The notes under the pieces were generated by a model, which was not told where the DNA came from, did no database searches, and worked only from the letters and a program-made list of their open reading frames with translations. Below, piece after piece: positions 6,977 to 15,537 of a stretch of DNA of 19,329 nt. Origin of the DNA: DASQUP01 sp035641235 (GTDB lineage: Bacteria > Actinomycetota > CADDZG01 > WHSQ01); the NCBI GenBank assembly GCA_035641235.1, contig DASQUP010000189.1, positions 1-19,329 on the forward strand, in the 5' to 3' direction. Within the stretch, counting starts at the first letter, position 1; the number at the start of each line of letters is the position of its first letter. Position numbers and translations under genes: made by a program.

Positions 6977-9337
6977 CTATTCCTGGTTGAACGGCCGCGG
7001 AGCACGCTCGCGGCGGCCGCCGCCGCCGGACCGACCTCTGTCGCGGTCTCCCCGGCCACCACGCCCCTCGCGGCGGCCTCGGTCGCCGTCGCGCCGGGAC
7101 CGGCCGCCTCCGCTGCCGAGAGCGGCGGCCCGGGCCTCTTCGATCGACTTGCCCTGCGCAACCTGGCGCTCGAGCCACGCGACGGGAGTCAGGTTGATGC
7201 GACCCTGACTGTCGATCTCCGAGACTTCTACCTCGAGGCCCTCTCCCACCTTGACGGCGTCCTCGACTCGTTCGATCCGGCCTTCGCCGAGTTTGGAGAT
7301 GTGAACAAGCCCGTCCCGATTGGGTGCGATGTTGACGAACGCCCCGAACGTCGTCGTATTGACGACGGTTCCGAGGATGCGCTCGCCGACCTCCGGCATT
7401 CGTGGGTTGACCGTGTCCTCGATCATCTTGGCCGCGGTCTCCGCGCCCTCCTGGTCGACCGAGCCGATAAAGATCGTGCCGTCCTCCTGGATGTCGATCT
7501 CGACGCCGGTCGTCTGCTGGATCATGTTGATGTTCTTGCCCTTGGGACCGATGACCTCGCCGATCTTGTCGACCGGCACAGTTATCGACATGACCCTCGG
7601 TGCGTTTGCTGCAAGGCGCTCGCGCGGAGCCGCCAGGCCCTTGTTCATCTCGCCGATGATGTGCAGCCGCGCGACCTTGGCTGCGCGGAGGGCATCACCC
7701 AGCACCTCGGCGGGAACGCCGGAGATCTTGGTATCGAGCTGGAGGGCGGTGACGAACTCCTCGGTTCCCGCAACCTTGAAGTCCATGTCGCCGAACGCGT
7801 CCTCGTCTCCGAGGATGTCGGTCAGCGGAACAAACTGCCCGTCGTCGGCGATGAGGCCCATCGCCACGCCGCCCACGTGTTTCCCGCCGCGAAGGGGAAC
7901 CCCGGCGTCCATCAGCGACAACGACGATCCGCAGACGCTGGCCATCGAGGTCGAGCCGTTGGACGACACGATCTCCGACACCGTGCGGACTGCGTAGGGG
8001 AACTCCTCTTTGCTCGGCAACACGGGAAGGATCGCCTTCTCGGCCAGCGCACCATGCCCGATCTCGCGGCGCTTGGGCCCGCGCATGAAGCCGGCCTCGC
8101 CCGTCGAATACGGCGGGAAGTTGTAGTGGTGCATGTAGCGCTTCCGCTCAAAGGGCGAGAGGTCGTCGATCATCTGCTCCATTCGCTGCATGCCTAGCGT
8201 CGTTATCGTCAGCGCCTGGGTCTCACCGCGGGTGAAAACGGCCGACCCGTGCACCCGGGGGACGAGGCCGGCCTGGATCCAGATCGGTCTGACCTCGTCG
8301 ACGCGCCGGCCGTCCAGGCGGACGTTCTCCTCGAGAATCCGCCGGCGAACGAGTTTTTTCGTCAGTGACCTGAGAGCCGCCTTGAACTGGCCTTCCTGTC
8401 CCTCGTCGTCCGGGCCGAGCCCTCCGAGCAGGTCCGTCTCGATGGCCTCCAGTGCGGCGCGCCGGTCCTTTTTGACGGTGATCGAGATCGCTTCCTGGAC
8501 ACGATCCCCGACCGTGGCCTTCACCCGCTCGAAGACCTCGTCGCCGTAGTCGACGAATAGCGGATAGTCGGATCCTTCGCCCCCTGTCGTTCCCTTGGGA
8601 TTCCCGCCCCTCGCGATCAGTTCCTGCTGGAGCGAGATCGCTTCCGCGATGAACGACTTTGAACGCTCGATGGCGTCGGCAAGCAGCTCCTCATCCGGCG
8701 GCACAGCACCGTCCGCAACAAGCTCGACGAGACGTTCGGAACCGCCCGCCTCGATCATCATGATGTCGACCTCACCGGCCGGGTTGAGACGACCGGCAAC
8801 GACGAGTTCGATGGTGGCGTCTTCCTGTTCCGCGTAGGTTGGGTTCGCGACCCACTCGCCGTCGATGTGGCACAGGCGCACACAGCCCACGGGGCCCTCG
8901 AACGGTATGTCGGAGACGGCGAGGGCGGCCGATGCTGCGTTGACTGCCAGGATGTCGTTGGGGTTCTCGTTGTCCACTGAGAGCACGGTCACGACGACGT
9001 GCACCTCGTGGCGGAAGCCGTCGGGAAACGACGGCCGGATTGGCCGGTCGATCAGGCGCGCCGTCAGGATCGCCTTTTCCGTTGCCCGGCCCTCACGGCG
9101 AAAAAAGCCGCCGGGGATCTTGCCTGCCGCGTACATTCGTTCCTCGACGTCGACGGTCAGAGGAAAGAAGTCGGCGTCCCCGCGCGGTGCCGATGAAGTC
9201 GCGGTTGCGAGTACCGACGTGTCTCCCACCTGCGCCATGACGGCGCCCGAGGCCTGCCCCGCCAGGCGGCCGGTTTCGATTCGGAATACTTCGTCGCCGA
9301 TTTTCCGTTCGACGACCTCTATCTTTGGTTCGGTCAT
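6977..9337 (-). CDS. pnp: Polyribonucleotide nucleotidyltransferase (PNPase)
   Basis: A 786-residue phosphorolytic 3'-5' exoribonuclease. In order it has a first RNase PH-like domain (FFPLTVDVEERMYAAGKIPG, then FFRREGRAT), a helical linker, and a second catalytic RNase PH domain. The latter contains MRGPKRREIGHG, FPYAVRTVSEI and LGDEDAFGDMDFKVAG with the catalytic aspartates. A KH domain with VIGPKGKNI and an S1 domain with TTTFGAFVNI follow. The C-terminal 46 residues (741-786) are a highly basic Gly/Arg/Asp tail. The ATG follows GGAGG with a 9-nt spacer. PNPase also synthesises polynucleotide tails and works with RNase J in RNA decay; rnj lies in the next minus-strand unit. The 225-nt leader has a folded structure described separately. 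Confidence 0.97.
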   Translation of the reverse strand: MTEPKIEVVERKIGDEVFRIETGRLAGQASGAVMAQVGDTSVLATATSSAPRGDADFFPLTVDVEERMYAAGKIPGGFFRREGRATEKAILTARLIDRPIRPSFPDGFRHEVHVVVTVLSVDNENPNDILAVNAASAALAVSDIPFEGPVGCVRLCHIDGEWVANPTYAEQEDATIELVVAGRLNPAGEVDIMMIEAGGSERLVELVADGAVPPDEELLADAIERSKSFIAEAISLQQELIARGGNPKGTTGGEGSDYPLFVDYGDEVFERVKATVGDRVQEAISITVKKDRRAALEAIETDLLGGLGPDDEGQEGQFKAALRSLTKKLVRRRILEENVRLDGRRVDEVRPIWIQAGLVPRVHGSAVFTRGETQALTITTLGMQRMEQMIDDLSPFERKRYMHHYNFPPYSTGEAGFMRGPKRREIGHGALAEKAILPVLPSKEEFPYAVRTVSEIVSSNGSTSMASVCGSSLSLMDAGVPLRGGKHVGGVAMGLIADDGQFVPLTDILGDEDAFGDMDFKVAGTEEFVTALQLDTKISGVPAEVLGDALRAAKVARLHIIGEMNKGLAAPRERLAANAPRVMSITVPVDKIGEVIGPKGKNINMIQQTTGVEIDIQEDGTIFIGSVDQEGAETAAKMIEDTVNPRMPEVGERILGTVVNTTTFGAFVNIAPNRDGLVHISKLGEGRIERVEDAVKVGEGLEVEVSEIDSQGRINLTPVAWLERQVAQGKSIEEARAAALGSGGGRSRRDGDRGRREGRGGRGDRDRGRSGGGGRRERAPRPFNQE

Positions 9338-9343
9338 TCGGGT

Positions 9344-9398
9344 GTTCCTCCCTGTGATCGGGCCCGCCGGGAGTCGGCGGGCTTGCCGGGAGAGGAAC
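9344..9398 (-). promoter_or_regulatory. pnp leader structure that can hide the ribosome binding site
   Basis: On the minus strand GTTCCTC (9398-9392) is exactly complementary to GAGGAAC (9350-9344), which contains the pnp Shine-Dalgarno sequence. The two arms enclose an inner 7-bp GC hairpin, GCCCGCC/GGCGGGC (9382-9376 with 9368-9362, 7-nt loop). Folding would sequester the ribosome binding site. PNPase autocontrols its own leader in E. coli through a stem cleaved by RNase III; a similar logic here is inference. The rest of the rpsO-pnp gap (9399-9562) has no obvious terminator or gene. Confidence 0.45.
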
Positions 9399-9562
9399 CA
9401 GGCCCGGGCCGATTCTCAGTTGGAAGACAACTCCGAACGTGCCGCAGTGATTCGGGCACCGGGAATGGTCTTGCGACTGATAACCGACCGCCAAGCCGGC
9501 CCTCTCCATCGTCTTGCTCAGTGGGTCCTAGGCGCCGGCCTCCTTTCCAACGGTGGGAGTCC

Positions 9563-9832
9563 CTATCGTCGGAGTCCGAGTTTGCCGATGATGCTCCGAT
9601 ACCGCTCGACGTCCTCGTTGCGGAGATAGGTGAGCAGACGGCGTCGCCGACCCACCATGCGGAGCAGTCCCCTGCGCGAGTGATGGTCCTTCGGATGGGT
9701 TTTGAGATGTTCGGTCAGCTCTGAGATGCGGCGGCTCAGCAGCGCAATTTGGACTTCGGGCGAACCGGTGTCGCCTTCCTGGCGGGCATGCTCGGAGATG
9801 ATTTCCTGCTTGGATTCGTTTAGAAGGGCCAT
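9563..9832 (-). CDS. rpsO: 30S ribosomal protein uS15
   Basis: An 89-residue protein of exactly the family length. It binds the central domain of 16S rRNA early in 30S assembly and forms an inter-subunit bridge. The signature segments DTGSPEVQIALLSRRI (21-36) and HHSRRGLLRMVGRRRRLL are intact. The ATG at 9832 gives the canonical MALLNESKQEII start. The ribosome binding site is poor: AGGAAAGGGA lies about 13 nt upstream. The gene sits 70 nt after ribF and 225 nt before pnp, the widely conserved rpsO-pnp arrangement. The 70-nt leader contains a CGAAG/CTTCG inverted repeat that might be an S15 autoregulatory site, but this is only a suggestion. Confidence 0.97.
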   Translation of the reverse strand: MALLNESKQEIISEHARQEGDTGSPEVQIALLSRRISELTEHLKTHPKDHHSRRGLLRMVGRRRRLLTYLRNEDVERYRSIIGKLGLRR

Positions 9833-9902
9833 GCGCGAGAAGTCGTCCCTTTCCTCGTTAGCGATTGCGCCCGCGTCGAAGCTGCCCGCAGGCCTTCGAA
9901 TC

Positions 9903-10835
9903 TTAGCAGGTCAGAGCCCTGGTCACCTCCACATCCTCGGCGATCTTGGCCACGAGTTCCTCCACCGAGTCAAATCGGACCTCGTCGCGCAGCCGCTTCC
10001 AGAACTCCACCCTCAGCTCAGTGCCGTAGAGATCCTCGTCGAAGTCCAAGAGGTACGCCTCGATCTGGATGGGAGTGGATGAGTCATCCCCGCCGAAGGT
10101 CGGGTTGACCCCCACGTTGATTGCAGCGGAATACCACCGGCCGAGCGCGAACGCCCGGCCGGCATAGATACCCCGCGGCGGGCACGCCAGGGCCGGATCG
10201 ATGTCGAGGTTCGCCGTTGGGTATCCGATGGCGGTGCCCCGACGCTCACCCCTGATCACCTCGCCGTCGATATCGAAGTAGCGCCCGAGGAGGCTCGCGG
10301 CCAGCTCCATGTCCCCCGCCGTCACGGCGGTGCGCACCCTCGTGCTGGAGACCACCTCTCCTTCGGCCGCAGCAAGCTCCACCGCTTCCACGTCAAAGTT
10401 CAGCTCCCGACCGAGCCGCCGCAACAGATCGACGTCACCCGCCGCTCGGTGGCCGAAGCGCCACCCCTCCCCGACTACGACCAGCCGGGCGCCGAGTCCG
10501 GCTGCCAGCACCTCGGTGGCGAACTTTTCGGGTGGCCAGGTCGAGAGCTCTTTGTCGAAGGCCAGAACGGCACACACCTCAACGCCTGCCGCCTCGATGA
10601 GCTCGATCTTTCGCCGTTGTGACGACAACAGGAGTGGAACGCGGTCGGGGCGCAGCGTGGCGAAGGGGTGTCTGTCCCACGTTAGGACGGTGGAGGCGAC
10701 GCCCTCCTCGGCCGCCTGGAGGGTTCGTGCCACGAGGGCACGGTGGCCGAGGTGCAGCCCGTCGAAGGTACCCACGGTGACGGCGCCCCCGGTGGGAGCC
10801 GGCTCGAGCGCATCGAGCCCGACGAATTTCTTCAC
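9903..10835 (-). CDS. ribF: Bifunctional riboflavin kinase/FAD synthetase
   Basis: A 310-residue bifunctional enzyme that makes FMN from riboflavin and then FAD. The N-terminal adenylyltransferase domain has GTFDGLHLGH (22-31), VVGEGWRFGHRAAGD (120-134) and SSTRVR (163-168). The C-terminal flavokinase domain has GERRGTAIGYPTANL (196-210), the GIYAG segment and NVGVNPTF (240-247). The GTG start overlaps the truB stop by 4 nt, so the gene is translationally coupled to truB. The truB-ribF-rpsO order is conserved in actinobacteria. It has no functional link to the ribosome genes beyond shared transcription. Confidence 0.96.
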   Translation of the reverse strand: MKKFVGLDALEPAPTGGAVTVGTFDGLHLGHRALVARTLQAAEEGVASTVLTWDRHPFATLRPDRVPLLLSSQRRKIELIEAAGVEVCAVLAFDKELSTWPPEKFATEVLAAGLGARLVVVGEGWRFGHRAAGDVDLLRRLGRELNFDVEAVELAAAEGEVVSSTRVRTAVTAGDMELAASLLGRYFDIDGEVIRGERRGTAIGYPTANLDIDPALACPPRGIYAGRAFALGRWYSAAINVGVNPTFGGDDSSTPIQIEAYLLDFDEDLYGTELRVEFWKRLRDEVRFDSVEELVAKIAEDVEVTRALTC

Positions 10836-11698
10836 CTCGGGACGACCCGGTCCGCGACGAGGTTCCGGCCGCGCCGGCGATAGACACCCAGGAGATCGCC
10901 ACGGTGAAGGACCGTCACCAACCCACCCTCTGCCACGTCGATGTCGGCCTCGAGGGGGCGACCGTTCGCGACCATCGCCGCGCCGTCATCGTCGACCTCC
11001 ACGGGAGGAAGGTCCCGTACGGCGTCGGACAGGGGGCGGAGATCACCTGGTCCGACGGACTCGAGCGCCACGGCATCGTCTTCGTCCCATCCCCCGGCGG
11101 CAGTCCTTCTGAGCGAGATCAGGTGTGCACCACAACCAAGAGCCGCCCCGACGTCGTGGACGAGCGTCCGCACGTACGTCCCCGCCGAGCACAACACGCC
11201 GACCGTCGCTTCAGGCGCGCCGGTCGGTCCCTCCTCGACGAAGTCGAGAAGGTCGAACGAATAGACGGTCACGCGGCGAGGGGCCCGCTCGACCTCCTCG
11301 CCCCGCAGGGCCTTGCGATAGAGGCGCTCTCCACCCACCTTCACCGCCGAGACCATAGGCGGAACCTGATCTATGTCACCGAGGAAGTCCTTGAGGGCAA
11401 TCGAAACGTCATCCGACGTGATGCTCGTCGGGCGTTGCTCGACGACCTCCCCGCTCGAGTCCTGCGTCGTCGTCGTCGTGCCGAATCGCGCGACTGCCCG
11501 GTAGCGCTTTGGGGTTGCCTGGGCATAACGCAATAACTTTGTGGCCTTGCCGACGCCCAGGAGCAGCACGCCCGTCGCGCCGGGATCCAGTGTGCCTCCG
11601 TGGCCTACCTTCTTCGTCCGCAGGCGACGGCGGACGGCATCGACAACGTCGTGTGATGTCATGCCGGCCGGCTTGTCTACCGCCAGGAACCCATCCAC
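10832..11698 (-). CDS. truB: tRNA pseudouridine(55) synthase
   Basis: A 288-residue enzyme that converts U55 of the tRNA T-loop to pseudouridine. The N-terminus MDGFLAVDKPAGMTSHDVV and the catalytic motif GHGGTLDPGATGVL with the nucleophile D38 are intact. VPPMVSAVKVGGERLYRKALRG is the usual TruB segment, and CSAGTYVRTLVHDVG provides the second active-site motif. The C-terminal ~60 residues form a small PUA-like domain. The start is a GTG with no strong ribosome binding site, 4 nt after the nrnA stop, which points to coupling. It overlaps ribF by 4 nt at the other end. Confidence 0.96.
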   Translation of the reverse strand: MDGFLAVDKPAGMTSHDVVDAVRRRLRTKKVGHGGTLDPGATGVLLLGVGKATKLLRYAQATPKRYRAVARFGTTTTTQDSSGEVVEQRPTSITSDDVSIALKDFLGDIDQVPPMVSAVKVGGERLYRKALRGEEVERAPRRVTVYSFDLLDFVEEGPTGAPEATVGVLCSAGTYVRTLVHDVGAALGCGAHLISLRRTAAGGWDEDDAVALESVGPGDLRPLSDAVRDLPPVEVDDDGAAMVANGRPLEADIDVAEGGLVTVLHRGDLLGVYRRRGRNLVADRVVPR

Positions 11699-11702
11699 CC
11701 TG

Positions 11703-12683
11703 TCACCGCGCGGCGCGCCGCCCGAGGGCGCTCAGGATCGCAGTTGTGGCGCCGTCAACCGATGAAGCGGTGAATCCCGCGGCGAGCTCGTGCCCCCCGC
11801 CACCGTTCGCCCGGGCTATCTCGCCGACGCTCGTCGGCCCCTTCGACCGCAGGCTTACGCGAAAGGTGCCGTCCGGCTGTTCCTTGATCAGTGCGGCAAC
11901 CTCCGCGGATCGGGTCGAGCGGACGACGTCGATCACCTTTTCGGTTTCGTCGGGCGCAACGTTCGTGACCTCCAGATCCTCGAGCGTCATCCACGAATAC
12001 ACGAATCCTGCACTCTCGTCGAGGACAGCGCGTTCAAGCACGCGCCCCAGCAACTTCAGGTATCCGAAAGGTGACGACTCGAACACCTCGAGGGCGATCG
12101 CCGCAGCGGGCACGTCGTAGCCAAGGAGATCGGCGGCAAGCCGAAGGACATCCGGCGACGTGTTCGAGTACTGGAACCGGCCGGTGTCGGTAACGATGCC
12201 CGTGTATAGGCATGTGGCGATGTCCCGGTCTATCTCCACTCCACAATCGATCAGCAAGTGAGTAACAAGCTCCGCGGTTGAGGATGCGGTAGTAACAACC
12301 ACGTTGAGGTCGCCGAATTCCGTGTTCCCCGAGTGGTGGTCCACGTTGATGACGTGCTGAGCGCGGGGTGCGCGCTCCTCTAGCTCGCCCATCCGATCGG
12401 CCGCCCCGCAGTCGAGGACCAGCCACACGTCTGTGTCGGGGACGTCAGAGGGTTGGAGGAATCCGTCGGCACCGGGCAGAAAGAAGTAGTTAGGCGGCAG
12501 GGACAGAGGTGACGTTCCCCACGACGAGTACGTCCGTTTGCCGAGTTTTCGCAGGCCCAAAGAGGCTCCGAGAGAGGATCCCAGGGCGTCCCCATCGGGG
12601 TTCACATGAGTTGCTATGGCGATATCCGACGCGTCCGCGAGGACCTGCACGGCCTTGTCCCAGTCCCCGACCTCATAGCGCAT
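11703..12683 (-). CDS. nrnA: DHH/DHHA1 phosphoesterase, NrnA-type oligoribonuclease/pAp phosphatase
   Basis: A 326-residue protein of the DHH superfamily. Metal-binding motifs are HVNPDGDALGS (26-36), an Asp in VLDCGAADR, the name motif VDHH (114-117) and TGIVTDTGRF. The DHHA1 domain ends with GGGGHELAAGF near the C-terminus. Family members degrade 2-5 nt RNA remnants left by RNase J/PNPase and dephosphorylate 3'-phosphoadenosine 5'-phosphate. The ATG at 12683 overlaps the end of rbfA by 11 nt and is preceded by AAAGGA at a suitable distance. The position between rbfA and truB matches many Gram-positive genomes. Cyclic dinucleotide (pApA) hydrolysis is an alternative or additional activity. 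Confidence 0.93.
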   Translation of the reverse strand: MRYEVGDWDKAVQVLADASDIAIATHVNPDGDALGSSLGASLGLRKLGKRTYSSWGTSPLSLPPNYFFLPGADGFLQPSDVPDTDVWLVLDCGAADRMGELEERAPRAQHVINVDHHSGNTEFGDLNVVVTTASSTAELVTHLLIDCGVEIDRDIATCLYTGIVTDTGRFQYSNTSPDVLRLAADLLGYDVPAAAIALEVFESSPFGYLKLLGRVLERAVLDESAGFVYSWMTLEDLEVTNVAPDETEKVIDVVRSTRSAEVAALIKEQPDGTFRVSLRSKGPTSVGEIARANGGGGHELAAGFTASSVDGATTAILSALGRRAAR

Positions 12684-13050
12684 CGTCGCCGTCCTTTGGT
12701 TGTGTCTCGTCTTCGTCGGTGTGGAGCTTCTTGAACAGAGCCTCGAGGCGCTGCGCCTCCTCGGGTCCTGTGTCGAGTTCGAACTGAAGCTCAGGAAGAT
12801 ATTTCACCTTCATTTGTCGCCCAAGTTCCGAACGAAGAAACGGCGTGGCGCTGCGCAGTCCGCTCATCGTGGCCGCGCGCTCGTCGTCGTCTCCGAGGAC
12901 CGAGACGAATACTCGAGCGTGCTGGAGGTCCCCCGAGATCCGAACTGCCGTCACAGTGACGAACCCGATACGAGGATCCTTGAGTGTCTGAATCGTCTCG
13001 CCCAGAACCTCTCGGGCGAGCTTCTGCACCTTCTCGAGCCTTTGGCTCAC
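12673..13050 (-). CDS. rbfA: Ribosome-binding factor A
   Basis: A 125-residue KH-like protein that binds the immature 30S subunit and is needed for 16S rRNA 5'-end processing. The conserved block DPRIGFVTVTAVRISGDL (24-41) and the following HARVFVSVLG are visible. The acidic C-terminal tail (about 105-125) is typical of actinobacterial versions. The GTG at 13050 is chosen because it overlaps the ylxP stop by 4 nt (GTGA) and follows GGAGG with a short 4-nt spacer; the family N-terminus VSQRLEKVQKLAREVL fits. The frame stays open upstream, but that is noise inside ylxP. It overlaps nrnA by 11 nt. Confidence 0.95.
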   Translation of the reverse strand: MSQRLEKVQKLAREVLGETIQTLKDPRIGFVTVTAVRISGDLQHARVFVSVLGDDDERAATMSGLRSATPFLRSELGRQMKVKYLPELQFELDTGPEEAQRLEALFKKLHTDEDETQPKDGDDAL

Positions 13051-13349
13051 AGATCCTCCATGGCCAGGACCTTCATCGCCGAATCGATGACCTCCGCTTC
13101 TCCCGCCGCGGTGCTTGCAACGACGCGCTCGATCTCGCGGAGCACCTTCACACAGTGGGACGTGGACTCCGCGATGCAGGACACCCCGATCGTTGTCCGC
13201 TGCCACAGGTCCTGGTGGTCGACCTCCGCAATGGACGCATTGAACTTCTTGCGCACGGCGGCCGTTACGGGCCGTATGACGCGGCGCTTGTCCTTCAGGG
13301 AGGCACTTCCCGGTATGAAGATTTCGAACCGGCCGAGGCCAATGAACAT
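13047..13349 (-). CDS. ylxP: DUF503 family protein (YlxP)
   Basis: A 100-residue DUF503 protein. The recognisable pattern is a short beta strand start, MFIGLGRFEIFIPGSASLKDKR, then R-rich VIRPVTAAVRKKFNASIAEVDHQDLWQRTTIGVSC, ending in a helix. The family is found almost always between infB and rbfA, as in B. subtilis ylxP, and its biochemical role is not firmly established; a link to ribosome maturation or translation is inferred from context. The ATG at 13349 is 14 nt after the infB stop and lacks a strong ribosome binding site. It overlaps rbfA by 4 nt. Confidence 0.9.
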   Translation of the reverse strand: MFIGLGRFEIFIPGSASLKDKRRVIRPVTAAVRKKFNASIAEVDHQDLWQRTTIGVSCIAESTSHCVKVLREIERVVASTAAGEAEVIDSAMKVLAMEDL

Positions 13350-13363
13350 CGACTGCGTGCAGG

Positions 13364-15535
13364 CTACCTGGATACCTCTTGGACTTCGAATGCCTGGATG
13401 ACATCTCCTTCCTTGATGTCCTGATAGCCCTCGAGGCTCATGCCGCATTCGTAACCCTGCGCGACTTCGCGCACGTCGTCCTTGAACCTCTTGAGGGACG
13501 ACAGCCCCGTCTCGTATACGACCACGCCGTCGCGTACGAGCCGAACGCGGGCATTGCGCCTGATGATGCCTTCGGTGACGTAGCAGCCTGCGACCGTGCC
13601 GGCGCGCGGAACCCTGAAAAGAGCGCGGACCTCGGCCTGCCCGATGGGCACCTCTCGCATCTCGGGTCCGAGAAGGCCGGTGGCGGCGTTCTCTATGTCC
13701 TGCACGGCCTGATAGATCACTCGATACGTCCGGACGTCAACTCCCTCGTCCTCTGCGAGCGCACGCGCCTGTGCCGTGGGGACGACGTTGAAGCCGATGA
13801 CGATTGCTTGCGACGCCTGCGCTAGCGTGACATCGTTCTCCGTAATCGCGCCGACGCCCTTTCGCAGCACGTTCAAACGGACCAGCTCCTGATCAAGCTT
13901 CGCGAGCTGACCCTCGAGGGCCTCGACCGATCCCTGAACGTCCGCCTTGAGAAGCAGGTTGAGCTCGGGAACTTCGCCCTCACGCGTCGCTGCAAGAAGC
14001 GTCTGCAGGGACCTGGTGCGCTGCTCGACGAGTTCCGCCTCGCGCTGGTGGTGCTCTCGCTCCTGGGCGATCCGGCGGGCCTCCCGTTCGTCCTCCAGTG
14101 ACCGGAACTCATCGCCGGCCTCCGGAACCGACTGCCAGCCGAGGACCAGAACCGGTTGCCCGGGTCCGGCCTCCTCGAGCTGGTTCCCGCGCTCGTCGAG
14201 CATCGCCCGGACCCGGCCCCACGCCGTCCCCGCCAGTATCGGATCGCCCTGGAGAAGGGTCCCGCGCATGACCAGCACACTTGCAACGGGACCGCGGCCT
14301 TTGTCGAGGTGTGCCTCGATCACGACGCCGCGGGCCATTACCTTCGGGTTCGCCTTGAGGTCGAGCTGGATGTCGGCGGTCAGCAAGATCATCTCGATCA
14401 GCCCGTCGAGATTCGTTCGCTGCTTGGCCGACACGTCTACGAACACGGTTTCTCCGCCCCACTCCTCTGGGAGCAGGTCGTAGTCGGAGAGCTGCTGCCT
14501 TACGCGCGAGGGGTCCGACTCCGGCTTGTCGATCTTGTTGACCGCGACCACGATCGGGACTTCCGCGGCCTTCGCGTGATCGATGGCCTCGACGGTCTGA
14601 GGTTTCACACCATCGTCCGCCGCAACGACGAGCACGACGATGTCGGTGACCTGCGCGCCTCGGGCACGCATCGCCGTGAATGCCTCGTGACCGGGAGTAT
14701 CGATGAATGTCACGGCTCGCCCGTCGTGATGCACTTGGTATGCACCGATGTGCTGGGTGATTCCGCCCGCCTCACCCGAAACCACGTCGGCGTGCCGAAT
14801 GGCGTCGAGGATGCTCGTTTTTCCGTGATCGACGTGTCCCATAACCGTCACGACCGGAGGCCTGGGGATCAGTTCTCCCTCATCTTCGGCTTCGGCCTCG
14901 GCGTAGTCTTCCTCCTCAACCTCCTCTTGACCCGGGTCCACGACCTGAACGTCTACCCCCATCTGCTCGGCAACGAGCATGACGGCTTCGTCACTCATGG
15001 ATTGGGTGACCGTGACCATTTCTCCGAGTCCGAGGAGGATCTTCACGATCTCGGCGGGGTTTGCATCGATCTTCTCCGCGAAGTCCTTCACGGTTATGCC
15101 GCGATGGACGCGTATGGCCTTGGCTGCCGGCTCCCCGTCCGGAGCAGGCTCCGCCGCGGGTTCGGCCGGCGGTGAGGGTTCCGCCTTCGCCTCTGGCTCG
15201 GCCGGGGCCGCCGCCGGTTCGGGCCGCGCCGGCGCCGGAGCCTTAGAGGCTTTCGTGGGCGCGGGAGTCTGTTTCTTGGGCGTGGGGGCCTGCTTCTTGG
15301 GGGCGGCGGTCTTCTTGGGCGCCGCCTTCGCCGCCGGTTCGGACGCCTGCTCCTCCGGAGGGGCCTCCGGAGACGCGCCGTTGACGAGCTCGCTGCGGAC
15401 GCGCTCGGCCAGCGCTTCGTCGATCGTCGACGAATGGCTCTTCACCGGCTGTCCGATTTTCTCGAGGTGCGCCAGCACTTCCTTGGACGTGAGCCCAAGC
15501 TCCTTTGCGACCTCGTGCACCCTGGGCTTGGCCAT
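13364..15535 (-). CDS. infB: Translation initiation factor IF-2
   Basis: A 723-residue GTPase that places initiator tRNA on the 30S subunit and promotes subunit joining. It starts with a first IF2_N motif (MAKPRVHEVAKELGLTSKEV). A low-complexity Ala/Pro/Lys linker (about 55-140) and a second IF2_N motif around ITVKDFAEKI (147-156) follow. The G domain has G1 GHVDHGKT (233-240), GGITQHIGAY, G3 DTPGH (279-283), G4 NKID (333-336) and a SAK G5. Domains II-IV run to the end. The ATG at 15535 is 2 nt after the ylxR stop, with AGAGGTAGAG directly upstream; a longer in-frame extension overlapping ylxR is rejected. The linker is shorter than in many actinobacteria. Confidence 0.97.
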   Translation of the reverse strand: MAKPRVHEVAKELGLTSKEVLAHLEKIGQPVKSHSSTIDEALAERVRSELVNGASPEAPPEEQASEPAAKAAPKKTAAPKKQAPTPKKQTPAPTKASKAPAPARPEPAAAPAEPEAKAEPSPPAEPAAEPAPDGEPAAKAIRVHRGITVKDFAEKIDANPAEIVKILLGLGEMVTVTQSMSDEAVMLVAEQMGVDVQVVDPGQEEVEEEDYAEAEAEDEGELIPRPPVVTVMGHVDHGKTSILDAIRHADVVSGEAGGITQHIGAYQVHHDGRAVTFIDTPGHEAFTAMRARGAQVTDIVVLVVAADDGVKPQTVEAIDHAKAAEVPIVVAVNKIDKPESDPSRVRQQLSDYDLLPEEWGGETVFVDVSAKQRTNLDGLIEMILLTADIQLDLKANPKVMARGVVIEAHLDKGRGPVASVLVMRGTLLQGDPILAGTAWGRVRAMLDERGNQLEEAGPGQPVLVLGWQSVPEAGDEFRSLEDEREARRIAQEREHHQREAELVEQRTRSLQTLLAATREGEVPELNLLLKADVQGSVEALEGQLAKLDQELVRLNVLRKGVGAITENDVTLAQASQAIVIGFNVVPTAQARALAEDEGVDVRTYRVIYQAVQDIENAATGLLGPEMREVPIGQAEVRALFRVPRAGTVAGCYVTEGIIRRNARVRLVRDGVVVYETGLSSLKRFKDDVREVAQGYECGMSLEGYQDIKEGDVIQAFEVQEVSR

Positions 15536-15537
15536 CT

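Noticed and set aside
6965..8197. A 410-codon plus-strand open frame opposite pnp
   Set aside because: It lies entirely antisense to a well-conserved PNPase, has no recognisable motifs, and long antisense frames are expected in GC-rich coding DNA.
9881..9902. CGAAG/CTTCG inverted repeat as a ribF terminator
   Set aside because: The stem is imperfect with a tiny loop and no T-run; it is mentioned only as a possible rpsO leader element.
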